Assembly: GCA_045541115.1 (NCBI GenBank)
Contig: JAZQIM010000012.1
Location: 62,001-126,000 of the forward strand
Origin: Aphodoplasma sp045541115
GTDB lineage: Bacteria; Bacillota; Clostridia; UBA1381; UMGS1253
Length of the DNA: 64,000 nt
Reading direction: 5' to 3'
The notes under the pieces are model-generated. The model searched no databases. It saw only the letters and a list, made by a program, of their open reading frames with translations, and was not told where the DNA came from. Numbering within the stretch: position 1 is the stretch's first letter; the number at the start of each line of letters is the position of its first letter. The position numbers and the translations under genes are program-made. Of this stretch, positions 1-8,369 are shown piece after piece.

Positions 1-597
1 GGTAGATGTGTGTATGCGGCCGCTCGATTCAGTTGAAGGAACTCTTTGTACACGGTGAACTCCGCTTTCGAATTTCAAGCGGCTGTATGCGCCTTGGCCC
101 ATAATCATAAACGATACTTCCTTGTAACCACCGATGTCTGTTTCGTTTGAGTTCATTATATCGATTTTCCAGTTATTTGCCTCGGCATACATGCTGTACA
201 TGCGCATCAGATTTGCAGCAAAGAGAGCCGCTTCATCTCCGCCTGCACCACCACGGATTTCGATGATAACGTTTTTGTCATCGTTAGGGTCTTTAGGTAA
301 AAGTAAAATAGTAAGCTCATTTTTGCAGCGTTCGATGTCTTCTTGCGCCTGGCTAAGCTCTGCACGAAGCATCTGCTCAAAGTCCTTGTCATTATCTTCT
401 TTAAGCATTTCTTCGGCTTCTTCGATAGTTTCAACTGCTTTTTTATATTCGCGGTATTTATCAACTATCGGTGTTATGTCGGAGTGTTCTTTGCAAAGCT
501 TTGTCCATAAAGCATTATCGCTTATAACGTTCGGATCACTGATTTTTTGGCTGAGCTCATCATATCTTTCTTCGATAAAAGCAAGTTTGTCAAACAT
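1..597 (-). CDS. prfA: Peptide chain release factor 1, N-terminal part (cut by window edge)
   Basis: Class I release factor that recognises UAA and UAG in the ribosomal A site and triggers peptide release. The minus-strand reading from the ATG at 595-597 gives 199 codons. It starts MFDKLAFIEERYDELSQK and contains the family block EIRGGAGGDEAALFAANL, followed by RVPSTESSGRIHTST, where the window ends. The peptidyl-hydrolysis GGQ motif would lie just beyond the edge and cannot be checked. The gene lies 36 nt after the alanine racemase paralog on the same strand, so the two are probably co-transcribed. The RF1/RF2 distinction is based on the N-terminal sequence and is fairly secure. Confidence 0.93.
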   Translation of the reverse strand, partial: MFDKLAFIEERYDELSQKISDPNVISDNALWTKLCKEHSDITPIVDKYREYKKAVETIEEAEEMLKEDNDKDFEQMLRAELSQAQEDIERCKNELTILLLPKDPNDDKNVIIEIRGGAGGDEAALFAANLMRMYSMYAEANNWKIDIMNSNETDIGGYKEVSFMIMGQGAYSRLKFESGVHRVQRVPSTESSGRIHTST

Positions 598-633
598 TAA
601 AATTTCCTTTCTGCGCACGCTATGCAGCGCGCC

Positions 634-1731
634 TTATATATATTCGCGCTCTATCGCACTATCAATAAAAATAGGGTTACATTCAAGATATACACTGTCA
701 CCTACATTTGCATCGACGTCTGTTATATCGGCAATAATATTAAACATACTTATGCGACCGAGCAAACGGCATTTTTTATCGTTTATCGTGACATAGATGC
801 TGCGTGAACCGAAAAACGAACGTAAATCTGCATAAACGTAACGAAGGATGTCTTTGAATCTGAATGTATCGTTAGTTTTTATTACGCCGAAACCGTCTTT
901 ATAGCCGACGGGTATTACTGCAATTTTCGTGTCACGCTTCGTCTTATAAGTATTTGCATATCCTATGTTATGACCTTTTGGAAGTGTTTTGATTTCACAA
1001 ATACAGCTTTCAAGAATAGCAATTCTGTTTAAGCCAAGCGTATCTTTTACGCATAATCGTCCAAGGAAAGCAGAACCTACGCGGACGGCATTTAAATACA
1101 TATAATCAAAGCGAATAAAGGCACTCGAATTACATATATGTTTTATTTTAAATGAATATCCATTCTTTTCTAAATAAGATACTGTATCATTGAAAAGAGA
1201 AAACTGCGTCTGCGAATTTTTCTCATCGCCAAAGGCGTCGGATAAGTGTGAAAATATTCCTTCGATATCAACACATGTAAGCTGCGAAAGAACATCTTTG
1301 ATTTTTTCTTTTTCGCTTGCTAAAAAGCCGAAACGACCAAAACCTGTGTCAAGACACACGTGCGCACGTGCGCGTGTATTTTGCTGCTCGGCTGCAAGAT
1401 TTAATATAATCGCTGATTCCTCGCTACCAACGGCACAAACAATGCCGAGTGATACTGCCTGCGATGCATCCGATAAGTCACAAATGGGCGAGAGAAGTAT
1501 AATCTGCGCCTCGATGCCGCCGTCACGAAGCTGCTTTGCTTCACAAAACTCGCTTACCGCAAGAGTGTTAACACCGTTTTGCAAAAGGAGTTTTGCAAAT
1601 TCGCAAATGCCAAGACCATATCCGTTGCCTTTAAGCATCGCGATTACATCAGCGCCGCCAAGACGAGCTTTCTCGGTGATTTTTTTAATGTTCTGTACCA
1701 GAAGATTCTTCTGCACAAGTAGCTTTTTCAT
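634..1731 (-). CDS. Alanine racemase family protein (second copy)
   Basis: PLP-dependent fold-type III enzyme, 365 aa from the ATG at 1731. The motif AMLKGNGYG places the PLP lysine at about residue 34, in place of the usual VVKADAYGHG. NIGYANTY retains the tyrosine expected as second catalytic base, and VIPVGYKDGF matches the IPIGYADG block. The reading frame is open further upstream, but the AAGGTG about 13 nt before ATG 1731 and the family N-terminus favour this start. It overlaps the end of the femX-like gene by 47 nt and precedes prfA. A more canonical alr lies at 28166. This copy is divergent and could act on serine or another amino acid; its substrate is not determined. Confidence 0.8.
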   Translation of the reverse strand: MKKLLVQKNLLVQNIKKITEKARLGGADVIAMLKGNGYGLGICEFAKLLLQNGVNTLAVSEFCEAKQLRDGGIEAQIILLSPICDLSDASQAVSLGIVCAVGSEESAIILNLAAEQQNTRARAHVCLDTGFGRFGFLASEKEKIKDVLSQLTCVDIEGIFSHLSDAFGDEKNSQTQFSLFNDTVSYLEKNGYSFKIKHICNSSAFIRFDYMYLNAVRVGSAFLGRLCVKDTLGLNRIAILESCICEIKTLPKGHNIGYANTYKTKRDTKIAVIPVGYKDGFGVIKTNDTFRFKDILRYVYADLRSFFGSRSIYVTINDKKCRLLGRISMFNIIADITDVDANVGDSVYLECNPIFIDSAIEREYI

Positions 1732-2812
1732 TTGCAGTTTCACGCACCTTATCGGGAAGTAAATCCTTATTTTTTCTGAGGAAAAGTCTTCTGCGAAGCT
1801 CACGATATGCGCGCTCGCCTTTTTCTATAAAGAAGTACATAAACGGTTTGAAGACATAGTCGAGTGCGCCGACAAATTCAACGAAATCGCCTGTAAAGCC
1901 TTTTTTGAAACGATAAAGTCCGTAGAGCGGTTGACCTTTGTTAAGATCGCCCGATACGCCGCGAAAATCATATATATCACAATTGTTTTCGACAGCCCAT
2001 TTCATCATTTCCCACTGCATCAAGTAGTTTGGCATAAGGTTTCTGTCTTCGTTACTGCTTGCGCCGTAAAGGTACCAAACTTTGTTGCCGTAAAGGATTG
2101 CAACAGCACCTGACAAAAGCTTGTCGCCGTGGTAAATAAGGTATAGACGAAGGGCATCTCCCATTTCATCATACATTTTTTCAAAGTATTCAAGTGAGCG
2201 CGGAATAAATCCGTCGCGCACGCCTGTGTCCATCATAACCTTGCAAAAAGCAGGCAAATCCTCTTTCGTTCCGATACGGCATGTAACGCCTTTGCGTATT
2301 GCGACACGTACATTATAACGTGTTTTGCTCTCAAAGCTTGCGAGTACCTGCTCTTCGTCCATACCGCTCATCGTCTTACGAAAAACGAATCTCGGCTGTA
2401 CGCCTTCAAAGTTTTTCGATTTATTGAAACGAAAACCTAAATCGGACATCATGGAGCAGAATTTCTCGTCGGTTGCTTCAACATCGGGGTCAATCTTTAA
2501 AACATAGCTTTTATGTTTTTTTGCAAGCTCTTTTGCACCCTCAACGAGCTCTTTTATCGTGTCCTTGTCGTATATATCACACACAGGGCCACGCGGAGCA
2601 TACATAATTGTAAGCGGGAAAATCGGCACTTTTCTGATGAGAAGTGACATTGAGCCTTTGATTTTTCCATTTTCATCTTCTGCTATTAGTATTTCGTTTT
2701 TCCACATATCCTTCACTTTTGCCCAAGCGAGAGATTGCAGGAAATGACCTTTTTTGTTACTCTGTAAAAAGCTTTCGTATTCTTCGTATCTGTCGGGTGT
2801 AAGAAGTTTCAT
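1685..2812 (-). CDS. FemX/FemAB-type peptidoglycan bridge aminoacyltransferase
   Basis: FemABX enzymes use aminoacyl-tRNA to extend the peptidoglycan stem peptide (or add a cross-bridge) at lipid II on the cytoplasmic face. The 375-aa product shows tandem GNAT-like features: HFLQSLAWAKVK near the N-terminus, MYAPRGPV, SFESKTRYNVRVAIRKGV, and a C-terminal block YDFRGVSGD...GLYRFKKGFTGDFVEFVG typical of the family. The start ATG 2810-2812 follows GGAGAT at good spacing; an upstream in-frame ATG gives 11 extra residues without a ribosome site. It lies directly upstream of an alanine racemase paralog, both relating to D-amino-acid and peptide parts of the cell wall. The amino acid added is unknown. 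Confidence 0.87.
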   Translation of the reverse strand: MKLLTPDRYEEYESFLQSNKKGHFLQSLAWAKVKDMWKNEILIAEDENGKIKGSMSLLIRKVPIFPLTIMYAPRGPVCDIYDKDTIKELVEGAKELAKKHKSYVLKIDPDVEATDEKFCSMMSDLGFRFNKSKNFEGVQPRFVFRKTMSGMDEEQVLASFESKTRYNVRVAIRKGVTCRIGTKEDLPAFCKVMMDTGVRDGFIPRSLEYFEKMYDEMGDALRLYLIYHGDKLLSGAVAILYGNKVWYLYGASSNEDRNLMPNYLMQWEMMKWAVENNCDIYDFRGVSGDLNKGQPLYGLYRFKKGFTGDFVEFVGALDYVFKPFMYFFIEKGERAYRELRRRLFLRKNKDLLPDKVRETANEKATCAEESSGTEH

Positions 2813-2883
2813 AATTATCTCCAATCCGCTACTTTTATGTAGCATAATGCGATTTAATATATTAAAATATCCTTAACATATCT

Positions 2884-2912
2884 ATTTTATAACAAAAACT
2901 CTTCTCTGTCAA
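2884..2912 (-). promoter_or_regulatory. Sigma-A type promoter for the femX-like operon
   Basis: On the minus strand TTGACA (2912-2907) and TAAAAT (2889-2884) are separated by 17 nt, about 70 nt before the femX-like start codon. Confidence 0.75.
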
Positions 2913-2942
2913 TCTTTGGCAGGCATTTTAGAGCACAATTAT

Positions 2943-3599
2943 TTATGAATTTAATTTTTTCTTTTTAAGAATCAGATACAGTAGCGTTACTAATGCAAGA
3001 AGCGAGAGTGCAATCAGTAAAATAGGTCTTTGACGGGCTAAAAACTCTGCACTGTCCGGTACTTGTGTCTGCTCATCTGCACTTTTCTGCGCAGAGTCAT
3101 CATACACATTAAAATTGTTTATGTATTCGAAAAGTGCCTTGCTGTTTGATGAGTATTGATGTATAAGATTTGCGCTTTTAAACATCTCGCTTGCACCGTC
3201 TGAAACGGCGACGATGTAGGTGGCATCTTTTTTTAGCAGGCTGTTTGAGATATAAACCTCGCCGAGCACAGAAGAGTCACCCAAGTTTGTGCCAAGCTGC
3301 GTTTTTATCTCAAGAGAAGCGCCCGAAATGTGAGGGTATGTCTCGCTTTTTGATATAAGAGATGAAAGATTATCGTAGAGCACATCGCCGCTTAATTCAT
3401 AAACGTTTATTTTTTGCGACGAATTAGCCTGGGCATCTGAAACGTCTGCAACCGTTACAATTGCGATATCGGCGTTTGTGTTTTTTAAAATCATATCTGT
3501 CAAAGCATCACCGAAATTTATATCAGATGCATAAGCAGTTTGAAAAAGCACAAATGTAAAAATCAAAACAACAAATACAGCTCGTCTAATTTTGTTCAT
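2943..3599 (-). CDS. Secreted, C-terminally anchored protein resembling a 5'-nucleotidase C-terminal domain
   Basis: 218 aa from the ATG at 3597-3599, which follows GGGAG by 9 nt; longer in-frame starts would overlap the upstream gene more and lack a ribosome site. A signal peptide (about residues 1-24, ending TAYAS) is followed by FGDALTDMILKNTNADIAIV, INVYELSGDVLYDNL, and HISGASLEI...DATYIVAVSDG. That order recalls the C-terminal domain of 5'-nucleotidase/UshA proteins. A C-terminal transmembrane segment (about residues 190-210) is followed by KKKK. No metallophosphatase domain is present, so nucleotidase activity is unlikely from this protein alone. It overlaps the end of the Cys-rich gene by 14 nt. 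The domain match is from memory and moderate. Confidence 0.6.
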   Translation of the reverse strand: MNKIRRAVFVVLIFTFVLFQTAYASDINFGDALTDMILKNTNADIAIVTVADVSDAQANSSQKINVYELSGDVLYDNLSSLISKSETYPHISGASLEIKTQLGTNLGDSSVLGEVYISNSLLKKDATYIVAVSDGASEMFKSANLIHQYSSNSKALFEYINNFNVYDDSAQKSADEQTQVPDSAEFLARQRPILLIALSLLALVTLLYLILKKKKLNS

Positions 3600-4338
3600 T
3601 GTCATCATCTCCCATACATTCTCCCGAAAGGTACTCGATAACGCGTTTTGGCGCGTCTTTTGCGCTTCCCCAGGGCATATCTTTGTTTCTGTAGTCAAAC
3701 TTTAGTGTAAACTTATGAATATCTTCATTAAGAGAAGATAAAAGCGCATCTTCCTTTTTTATAAGTGATGAGATAAAAGTATTAAAATCGGAAGATGAAA
3801 GGTAGCGCTCGCCTTCATTTGTGAGCATGCCGTAATGCATAAGACATATCGAATTGCACTTATCAAATTTTTCTTTAAATTCCGGCTCATTTTTCCACAT
3901 ATAGAAAAAAACATCGATATATCTTTCCATAGTATGCTCAATATTTTTGCATATGGCGCAGCTTCTAATGTTTGTATCAATTAGAGATGATAAAACGGCT
4001 GCGTGATTTGTCTTATTTTTCTTAAACAATGGAGATTTTTTCTTACTATCGCCAATGCACGATGCAGAAGCATTTATTTTGCTGCGCAAAGTCTGAAGAT
4101 GCGTGTCTAATATGAGCGCAAGGCTTAATTTATTTGATGAGTTAAAAAGCATTTTAAGATGCCGCGGGCAAAAGCCGAGAGTGTTTGTAATTTCTCTGGC
4201 ATCGCTTTCCATCATCGATGCACCAAGCGTATATGAAACGCGCTGTGTTTCGAGTTTATGCATAAGCTGACAAAACGGACAAGAGCACGCATTGTCAAAA
4301 GCTTCATTTACGGGTATAGTATATATTTTTTCCTTCAT
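3586..4338 (-). CDS. Cysteine-rich conserved protein, DUF6062-like
   Basis: 250 aa, ATG start preceded by AAAGGAA. It has four Cys/His clusters: CSCPFC (about residues 18-23), GFCPRH (about 55-60), SCAICKNIEHTM (about 125) and CLMHYG (about 167). This pattern suggests metal or redox chemistry in the cytoplasm; there is no signal peptide or transmembrane segment. The opening KEKIYTIPVNEAFD recalls a Firmicutes family annotated as DUF6062. Its function is not known to me. The downstream gene starts inside its last codons, so the two are translationally coupled. Confidence 0.65.
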   Translation of the reverse strand: MKEKIYTIPVNEAFDNACSCPFCQLMHKLETQRVSYTLGASMMESDAREITNTLGFCPRHLKMLFNSSNKLSLALILDTHLQTLRSKINASASCIGDSKKKSPLFKKNKTNHAAVLSSLIDTNIRSCAICKNIEHTMERYIDVFFYMWKNEPEFKEKFDKCNSICLMHYGMLTNEGERYLSSSDFNTFISSLIKKEDALLSSLNEDIHKFTLKFDYRNKDMPWGSAKDAPKRVIEYLSGECMGDDDNEQN

Positions 4339-4379
4339 CGTGATAAATTCCTTTCAAAGATGAATTTATATAATCTACT

Positions 4380-4408
4380 TTGCATTATATCACATTATAT
4401 GTTATAAT
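4380..4408 (+). promoter_or_regulatory. Promoter for ogg
   Basis: TTGCAT (4380-4385), 17-nt spacer and TATAAT (4403-4408) lie about 30 nt before the ogg start. The same AT-rich stretch contains minus-strand TATAAT matches that could serve the divergent Cys-rich gene. Confidence 0.65.
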
Positions 4409-4437
4409 AAAAGTAATTTTTTTGGCAGGTGATAAAA

Positions 4438-5307
4438 ATGAGAGCGAGAGCAGTGGGCGCAGATATAATAATTGAAGATTGCAGCGAATTTGATATTGTT
4501 CATACTTTTGAATGCGGACAGTGCTTTCGCTGGAACGGATGCGAAGATAAAACGTATGAGGGAGTGCACGGCAAAAGCGCACTAAAAATTGGACAGAGCG
4601 GCGACAGAATAACGCTTTATGACACTACCATTGATGAGTATGAAAATGTGTGGAAAAAATATTTTGACATAGACCGCGATTATGCAAAGCTTCAAAGAGA
4701 ATTATCCTGTAATGACGATGTGCTTGATAGCGCGATAAAACAAGGACGCGGAATTCGAATCCTATTACAAGATGCTTTTGAAACAATTATTTCATTTATC
4801 ATATCGGCAAACAACAATATTCCCCGCATAAAGCTCATAATCGAAAGGCTTTGCGAAACATATGGCGAAAAAATAGATGCGTACGGAAGGACTTTTTACA
4901 CTTTTCCGAGCGCCAAGACTCTTTCGCAGCTTACGAGAGAGGATTTGGCGCCTATAAAGGCGGGTTTTCGTGACAAGTATATTTTAGATGCGGCAAAGAA
5001 GGTGTATAGCGGCGAAGTAGACATAGAGAAAATCTATGGCATGGAATATGAAGACGCCAAAAATGAGCTTAAAAAAATAAAAGGCGTAGGAGAAAAGGTC
5101 GCAAACTGTATTTTGCTTTTTGGATTTGGAAAACAAAATGCCTTTCCTGTTGATGTGTGGGTAAAAAGAATCCTTGAGCATTATTACGCAGATAGGTATG
5201 ATATAAGCGATGCAAATGAATTTGCAAAAAGACAATTCGGCTCGCTTGGTGGCTTTGCGCAGCAGTATCTTTTTTACTATGCGCGCCAAAACAAGATAGC
5301 CAAATAA
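4438..5307 (+). CDS. ogg: 8-oxoguanine DNA glycosylase/AP lyase (OGG1 type)
   Basis: Base-excision repair enzyme that removes 8-oxoguanine opposite C and cleaves the AP site. 289 aa. The N-terminal OGG domain includes FECGQCFRW, and the HhH-GPD core includes FETIISFIISANNNIPRIK. The helix-hairpin-helix KGVGEKVANCILLF carries the catalytic lysine, and PVDVWVKRIL carries the catalytic aspartate. A GTG nine bases upstream (4429) is in frame, but GGCAGG sits 8 nt before ATG 4438, so ATG is preferred. It is transcribed divergently from the Cys-rich gene and is followed by tyrS, which has its own promoter. Confidence 0.92.
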   Translation: MRARAVGADIIIEDCSEFDIVHTFECGQCFRWNGCEDKTYEGVHGKSALKIGQSGDRITLYDTTIDEYENVWKKYFDIDRDYAKLQRELSCNDDVLDSAIKQGRGIRILLQDAFETIISFIISANNNIPRIKLIIERLCETYGEKIDAYGRTFYTFPSAKTLSQLTREDLAPIKAGFRDKYILDAAKKVYSGEVDIEKIYGMEYEDAKNELKKIKGVGEKVANCILLFGFGKQNAFPVDVWVKRILEHYYADRYDISDANEFAKRQFGSLGGFAQQYLFYYARQNKIAK

Positions 5308-5324
5308 TTTATGCAACAATTTTG

Positions 5325-5353
5325 TTGATTTTTTAGATAATATACTATATAAT
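5325..5353 (+). promoter_or_regulatory. Promoter for tyrS
   Basis: TTGATT (5325-5330), 17-nt spacer, TATAAT (5348-5353). The leader is only about 70 nt and shows no T-box. Confidence 0.75.
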
Positions 5354-5421
5354 GTTAATAATGCAAAATGTGGGTTTTTGTGCCTGCACGATAAATAATA
5401 AAAATTTGGAGTGAATAACTA

Positions 5422-6642
5422 ATGGAAAATGTTTTTGATGTACTTAAAGCGCGCGGACTTATAGCACAGACGACACATGAAAAGGAAATCCGCGATATTC
5501 TCGGTTCGGAAAAAATTACTTTTTATATAGGCTTTGACCCGACTGCAGACAGCCTTCATATAGGCCATTTCATGCAGCTTATCGTAATGAAACATATGCA
5601 AAACGCGGGACATCGCCCGATTATTCTGCTTGGCGGCGGAACAACAATGGTAGGTGACCCGACAGGCAAAACAGACATGCGTCCTATGATTACGCAGGAA
5701 ACAATACAAAAAAACGCCGACAATTTTAAAGTGCAGATGTCAAAGTTTATTGACTTTAGCGATGGTAAGGCGATTATGGTAAATAACGCCGACTGGCTGT
5801 TAGATCTTAACTACATTGACTTTTTGCGCGAGGTAGGCGTTCATTTTTCTGTAAATCGTATGCTTAGCGCAGAGTGCTTTAAGACGAGAATGGAAAAAGG
5901 ACTGACATTTCTTGAGTTTAACTATATGTTAATGCAGGGTTATGACTTTTATAAGCTCCACAAAGAATACAACTGTAAAATGGAGTTTGGCGGCGATGAC
6001 CAGTGGGCAAACATACTTGGCGGAATTGAGCTTATACGCCGCAAAGATAGCGAGCAGGCATACGGCATGACATTTACACTTCTTACAACATCTGAAGGTA
6101 AAAAGATGGGTAAGACGGAAAAAGGTGCACTATGGCTTGATCCCGAGAAAGTATCGCCGTATGAGTTTTATCAGTACTGGAGAAACGTTGATGATAAAGA
6201 CGTTATACGCCTCTTAAAGCTTGTTACATTCTTGCCGCTTGAAGAGATTGCCGAATATGAAAAGCTCGAAGGTCAGGATATAAATAAGGCAAAGTGTGTA
6301 CTTGCATATGAAGTTACAAAGATGGTACACGGCGTCGAGGAGGCCGAAAAGGCAAACGCTGCAGCGATGGCAATTTTCAGCGGAGCAGATACGGCTAATA
6401 TGCCGTCTTCGACTGTAAGTGAAAGCGAAATCGGCGAGTCGATAAATGTACTTGATCTACTTTTGAAAGTATCTTTGATTCCGTCAAAAGCGGAGGGCCG
6501 CAGACTAATCGTTCAGGGCGGACTCTCGATTGATGGAGAGAAGATAGGTGATGTATCGTATGAAATTCCTGTTGAAAAGCTCCAAGGCGACGGCATCGTG
6601 ATAAAGAAAGGCAAAAAGGTATTTCATAAGGTTTCCTTTTAA
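5422..6642 (+). CDS. tyrS: Tyrosyl-tRNA synthetase
   Basis: Charges tRNA-Tyr with tyrosine in the cytoplasm. 406 aa, class I. The HIGH motif is exact (HIGH, residues 46-49) in YIGFDPTADSLHIGHF. Other family blocks are GGGTTMVGDPTGK, MQGYDFYKL (tyrosine pocket) and the KMSKS-equivalent KKMGKT near residue 230. A C-terminal S4-like RNA-binding domain includes AEGRRLIVQGGLSIDGEKI. It follows TTGGAGTG at good spacing. It precedes thyA by 40 nt, so it probably heads a tyrS-thyA-DHFR-rnhA transcription unit. Length is normal for the bacterial TyrRS class with the short insert. Confidence 0.97.
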   Translation: MENVFDVLKARGLIAQTTHEKEIRDILGSEKITFYIGFDPTADSLHIGHFMQLIVMKHMQNAGHRPIILLGGGTTMVGDPTGKTDMRPMITQETIQKNADNFKVQMSKFIDFSDGKAIMVNNADWLLDLNYIDFLREVGVHFSVNRMLSAECFKTRMEKGLTFLEFNYMLMQGYDFYKLHKEYNCKMEFGGDDQWANILGGIELIRRKDSEQAYGMTFTLLTTSEGKKMGKTEKGALWLDPEKVSPYEFYQYWRNVDDKDVIRLLKLVTFLPLEEIAEYEKLEGQDINKAKCVLAYEVTKMVHGVEEAEKANAAAMAIFSGADTANMPSSTVSESEIGESINVLDLLLKVSLIPSKAEGRRLIVQGGLSIDGEKIGDVSYEIPVEKLQGDGIVIKKGKKVFHKVSF

Positions 6643-6682
6643 TGATTAACGCTTTTATATAAGCTGTGTAACGGAGGGTAAC

Positions 6683-7510
6683 ATGAGTCGTACAGATGAT
6701 ATTTTTATAAATATGTGTCGCGACATACTTGAAAATGGCACCTGGGATAAAGGAGATGTGCGTCCGCGTTGGGAGGATGGCACACCTGCCTATACAATCA
6801 AACGTTTCGGCGTAGTAAACCGCTATGATTTGTCAAAGGAGTTTCCGCTTTTGACGCTAAGACCGATAAATCTTAAGGCGGCAATCGACGAAATACTCTG
6901 GATCTGGCAAAAGAAGTCAAATAAAATATCTGAACTTAACAGTCATATATGGGACGCGTGGGCTGATGAGAATGGCACAATCGGAAAAGCATACGGATAT
7001 CAGCTTGGCGTTAAACACAAATACAGTGACGGCGAATTTGACCAGGTTGACAGGGTAATATATGATTTAAAGAATAATCCGTCGAGCAGACGCATTATTA
7101 CAAATATGTATAATCATACGGATTTGCATGAAATGGCACTTTATCCGTGCGCCTATTCGATGACATTTAACGTTGTGGACGGAAAGCTTAATGCGATTTT
7201 AAATCAGCGTTCACAGGATGTACTTTCCGCAAATGCATGGAATGTGTGTCAGTATGCTGCGCTCGTTATGATGCTTGCACAGGTATGCTCACTTGATGCA
7301 GGTGAGTTTGTGCACGTTATTGCCGACTCACACATTTACGACAGACATGTACCGATTATTAAGGAGCTTATAGCGCGCCAGACGCATGATGCGCCCGTGC
7401 TTGAGATAAATCCTGACATAAAAGATTTTTACGATTTTACTGTCGATGATTTTGTGCTTAAAAATTATACGACGGGCGATAAAATCGGGAAATTTCCTGT
7501 AGCCATATAA
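6683..7510 (+). CDS. thyA: Thymidylate synthase
   Basis: Methylates dUMP to dTMP using methylene-tetrahydrofolate, producing dihydrofolate. 275 aa. The nucleophilic cysteine is C156 in ALYPCAYSMTF. Other conserved blocks are SSRRIITNMYN, LNQRSQDVLSANAWN and HVIADSHIYDRH. The C-terminus IGKFPVAI matches the family's closing PVAI. The start ATG follows GGAGGG. The next gene, 14 nt downstream, is the dihydrofolate reductase that regenerates the cofactor oxidised by this reaction, a common functional pairing. Confidence 0.97.
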   Translation: MSRTDDIFINMCRDILENGTWDKGDVRPRWEDGTPAYTIKRFGVVNRYDLSKEFPLLTLRPINLKAAIDEILWIWQKKSNKISELNSHIWDAWADENGTIGKAYGYQLGVKHKYSDGEFDQVDRVIYDLKNNPSSRRIITNMYNHTDLHEMALYPCAYSMTFNVVDGKLNAILNQRSQDVLSANAWNVCQYAALVMMLAQVCSLDAGEFVHVIADSHIYDRHVPIIKELIARQTHDAPVLEINPDIKDFYDFTVDDFVLKNYTTGDKIGKFPVAI

Positions 7511-7524
7511 AAGGGAGAAAGAAT

Positions 7525-8343
7525 ATGAATCTAATTGTTGCCACAGACAAAAACTGGGGAATAGGAAAAGACGGCACAATGCCATGGCACATTAGTGCTG
7601 ATTTAAAATATTTTAAAGAAAAGACATTGGGCAAGCGAGTAGTAATGGGACGAAAAACGCTTTTGTCCTTTCCGAAGCAAAAACCGCTTGTAAACAGAGA
7701 AAATGTCGTGATTTCCAAAAACGAGTCGTTTTTTGCAGAAGGTGCAGAGGTAATACATTCATTAGGCGAGCTTTGCAAATATGATGACACAGACGACACA
7801 TTTATTATTGGCGGTGGCAGTATATACAGCGCGCTTTTGCCATATTGTAAATATGCATATGTTACAAAAATTGATGCGATGTTTGAGTGCGATACATATT
7901 TTGAAAATCTCGATATGCTTGACAATTGGAAAATGGTAGAGTGCGGTGAAGAAATATGCGAAAATGATATAAGCTTTCGTTTTACCGTATACGAAAATCT
8001 TAATCCGCTTCCGCTTTGCGCAGGGGATTTTGAGGAGGAAGAAAAAGTGAGTGATCACATAGATTATAACGTGAATAAACCATCGCTCGATGAGATTGAT
8101 TTTAGCGCGTATGAGAAGCTTTGCGAAGTGGAAAACGATTTTGATGCTGACGTAAAGGTATCGCTTCTACGTTCATGTTCGATAATGGCTATTAAGCGTT
8201 ATTCGGGACATGGTGCGGTTGCAAAGATATATTGCGGAAATTCAAACCTTGGTGTTTTAATATATGTTCCGAAGGATAAGATAGAAGAAGCACGCGAGAT
8301 TTTGGAAGCACCGTTTGACGCAGAAGAGCTTGAGCAAGACTGA
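7525..8343 (+). CDS. folA: Dihydrofolate reductase with C-terminal DUF2007-like domain
   Basis: Reduces dihydrofolate to tetrahydrofolate with NADPH. 272 aa, about 110 longer than usual DHFR. Residues 1-160 are a normal DHFR: IVATDKNWGIGKDGTMPW, DLKYFKEKT, VVMGRKT, FIIGGGSIY. After an acidic linker (FEEEEK), residues about 200-265 read ADVKVSLLRSCSIMAIKRYS...GVLIYVPKDKIEEAREIL, resembling the small DUF2007 (putative signal-transducing) family. Inside the linker AGGAGG (8033-8038) stands 8 nt before an in-frame GTG (8047), so the C-terminal part may also be made separately (98 aa). No stop codon separates the two parts. The DHFR call is secure; DUF2007 is a memory match. Confidence 0.9.
   Translation: MNLIVATDKNWGIGKDGTMPWHISADLKYFKEKTLGKRVVMGRKTLLSFPKQKPLVNRENVVISKNESFFAEGAEVIHSLGELCKYDDTDDTFIIGGGSIYSALLPYCKYAYVTKIDAMFECDTYFENLDMLDNWKMVECGEEICENDISFRFTVYENLNPLPLCAGDFEEEEKVSDHIDYNVNKPSLDEIDFSAYEKLCEVENDFDADVKVSLLRSCSIMAIKRYSGHGAVAKIYCGNSNLGVLIYVPKDKIEEAREILEAPFDAEELEQD
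8033..8049 (+). promoter_or_regulatory. Internal ribosome binding site and GTG start inside the DHFR fusion gene
   Basis: AGGAGG at 8033-8038, an 8-nt spacer, and GTG at 8047-8049 in the same frame as the DHFR gene (codon 175). This would start a 98-aa DUF2007-like protein ending at 8343. It may be a relic of a former two-gene arrangement or an active second start. Confidence 0.55.
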
Positions 8344-8369
8344 TTACGATTTATAACTGGAGATTATAT

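Noticed and set aside
134..796. 220-aa plus-strand open frame over prfA and the racemase end
   Set aside because: Antisense shadow of prfA, whose conserved protein sequence is on the minus strand.
5311..5336. Terminator after ogg
   Set aside because: CAACA/TGTTG is a very short AT-rich stem; it overlaps the tyrS promoter and is not convincing.
5354..5421. T-box leader before tyrS
   Set aside because: The leader is about 70 nt and lacks the T-box sequence and an antiterminator.
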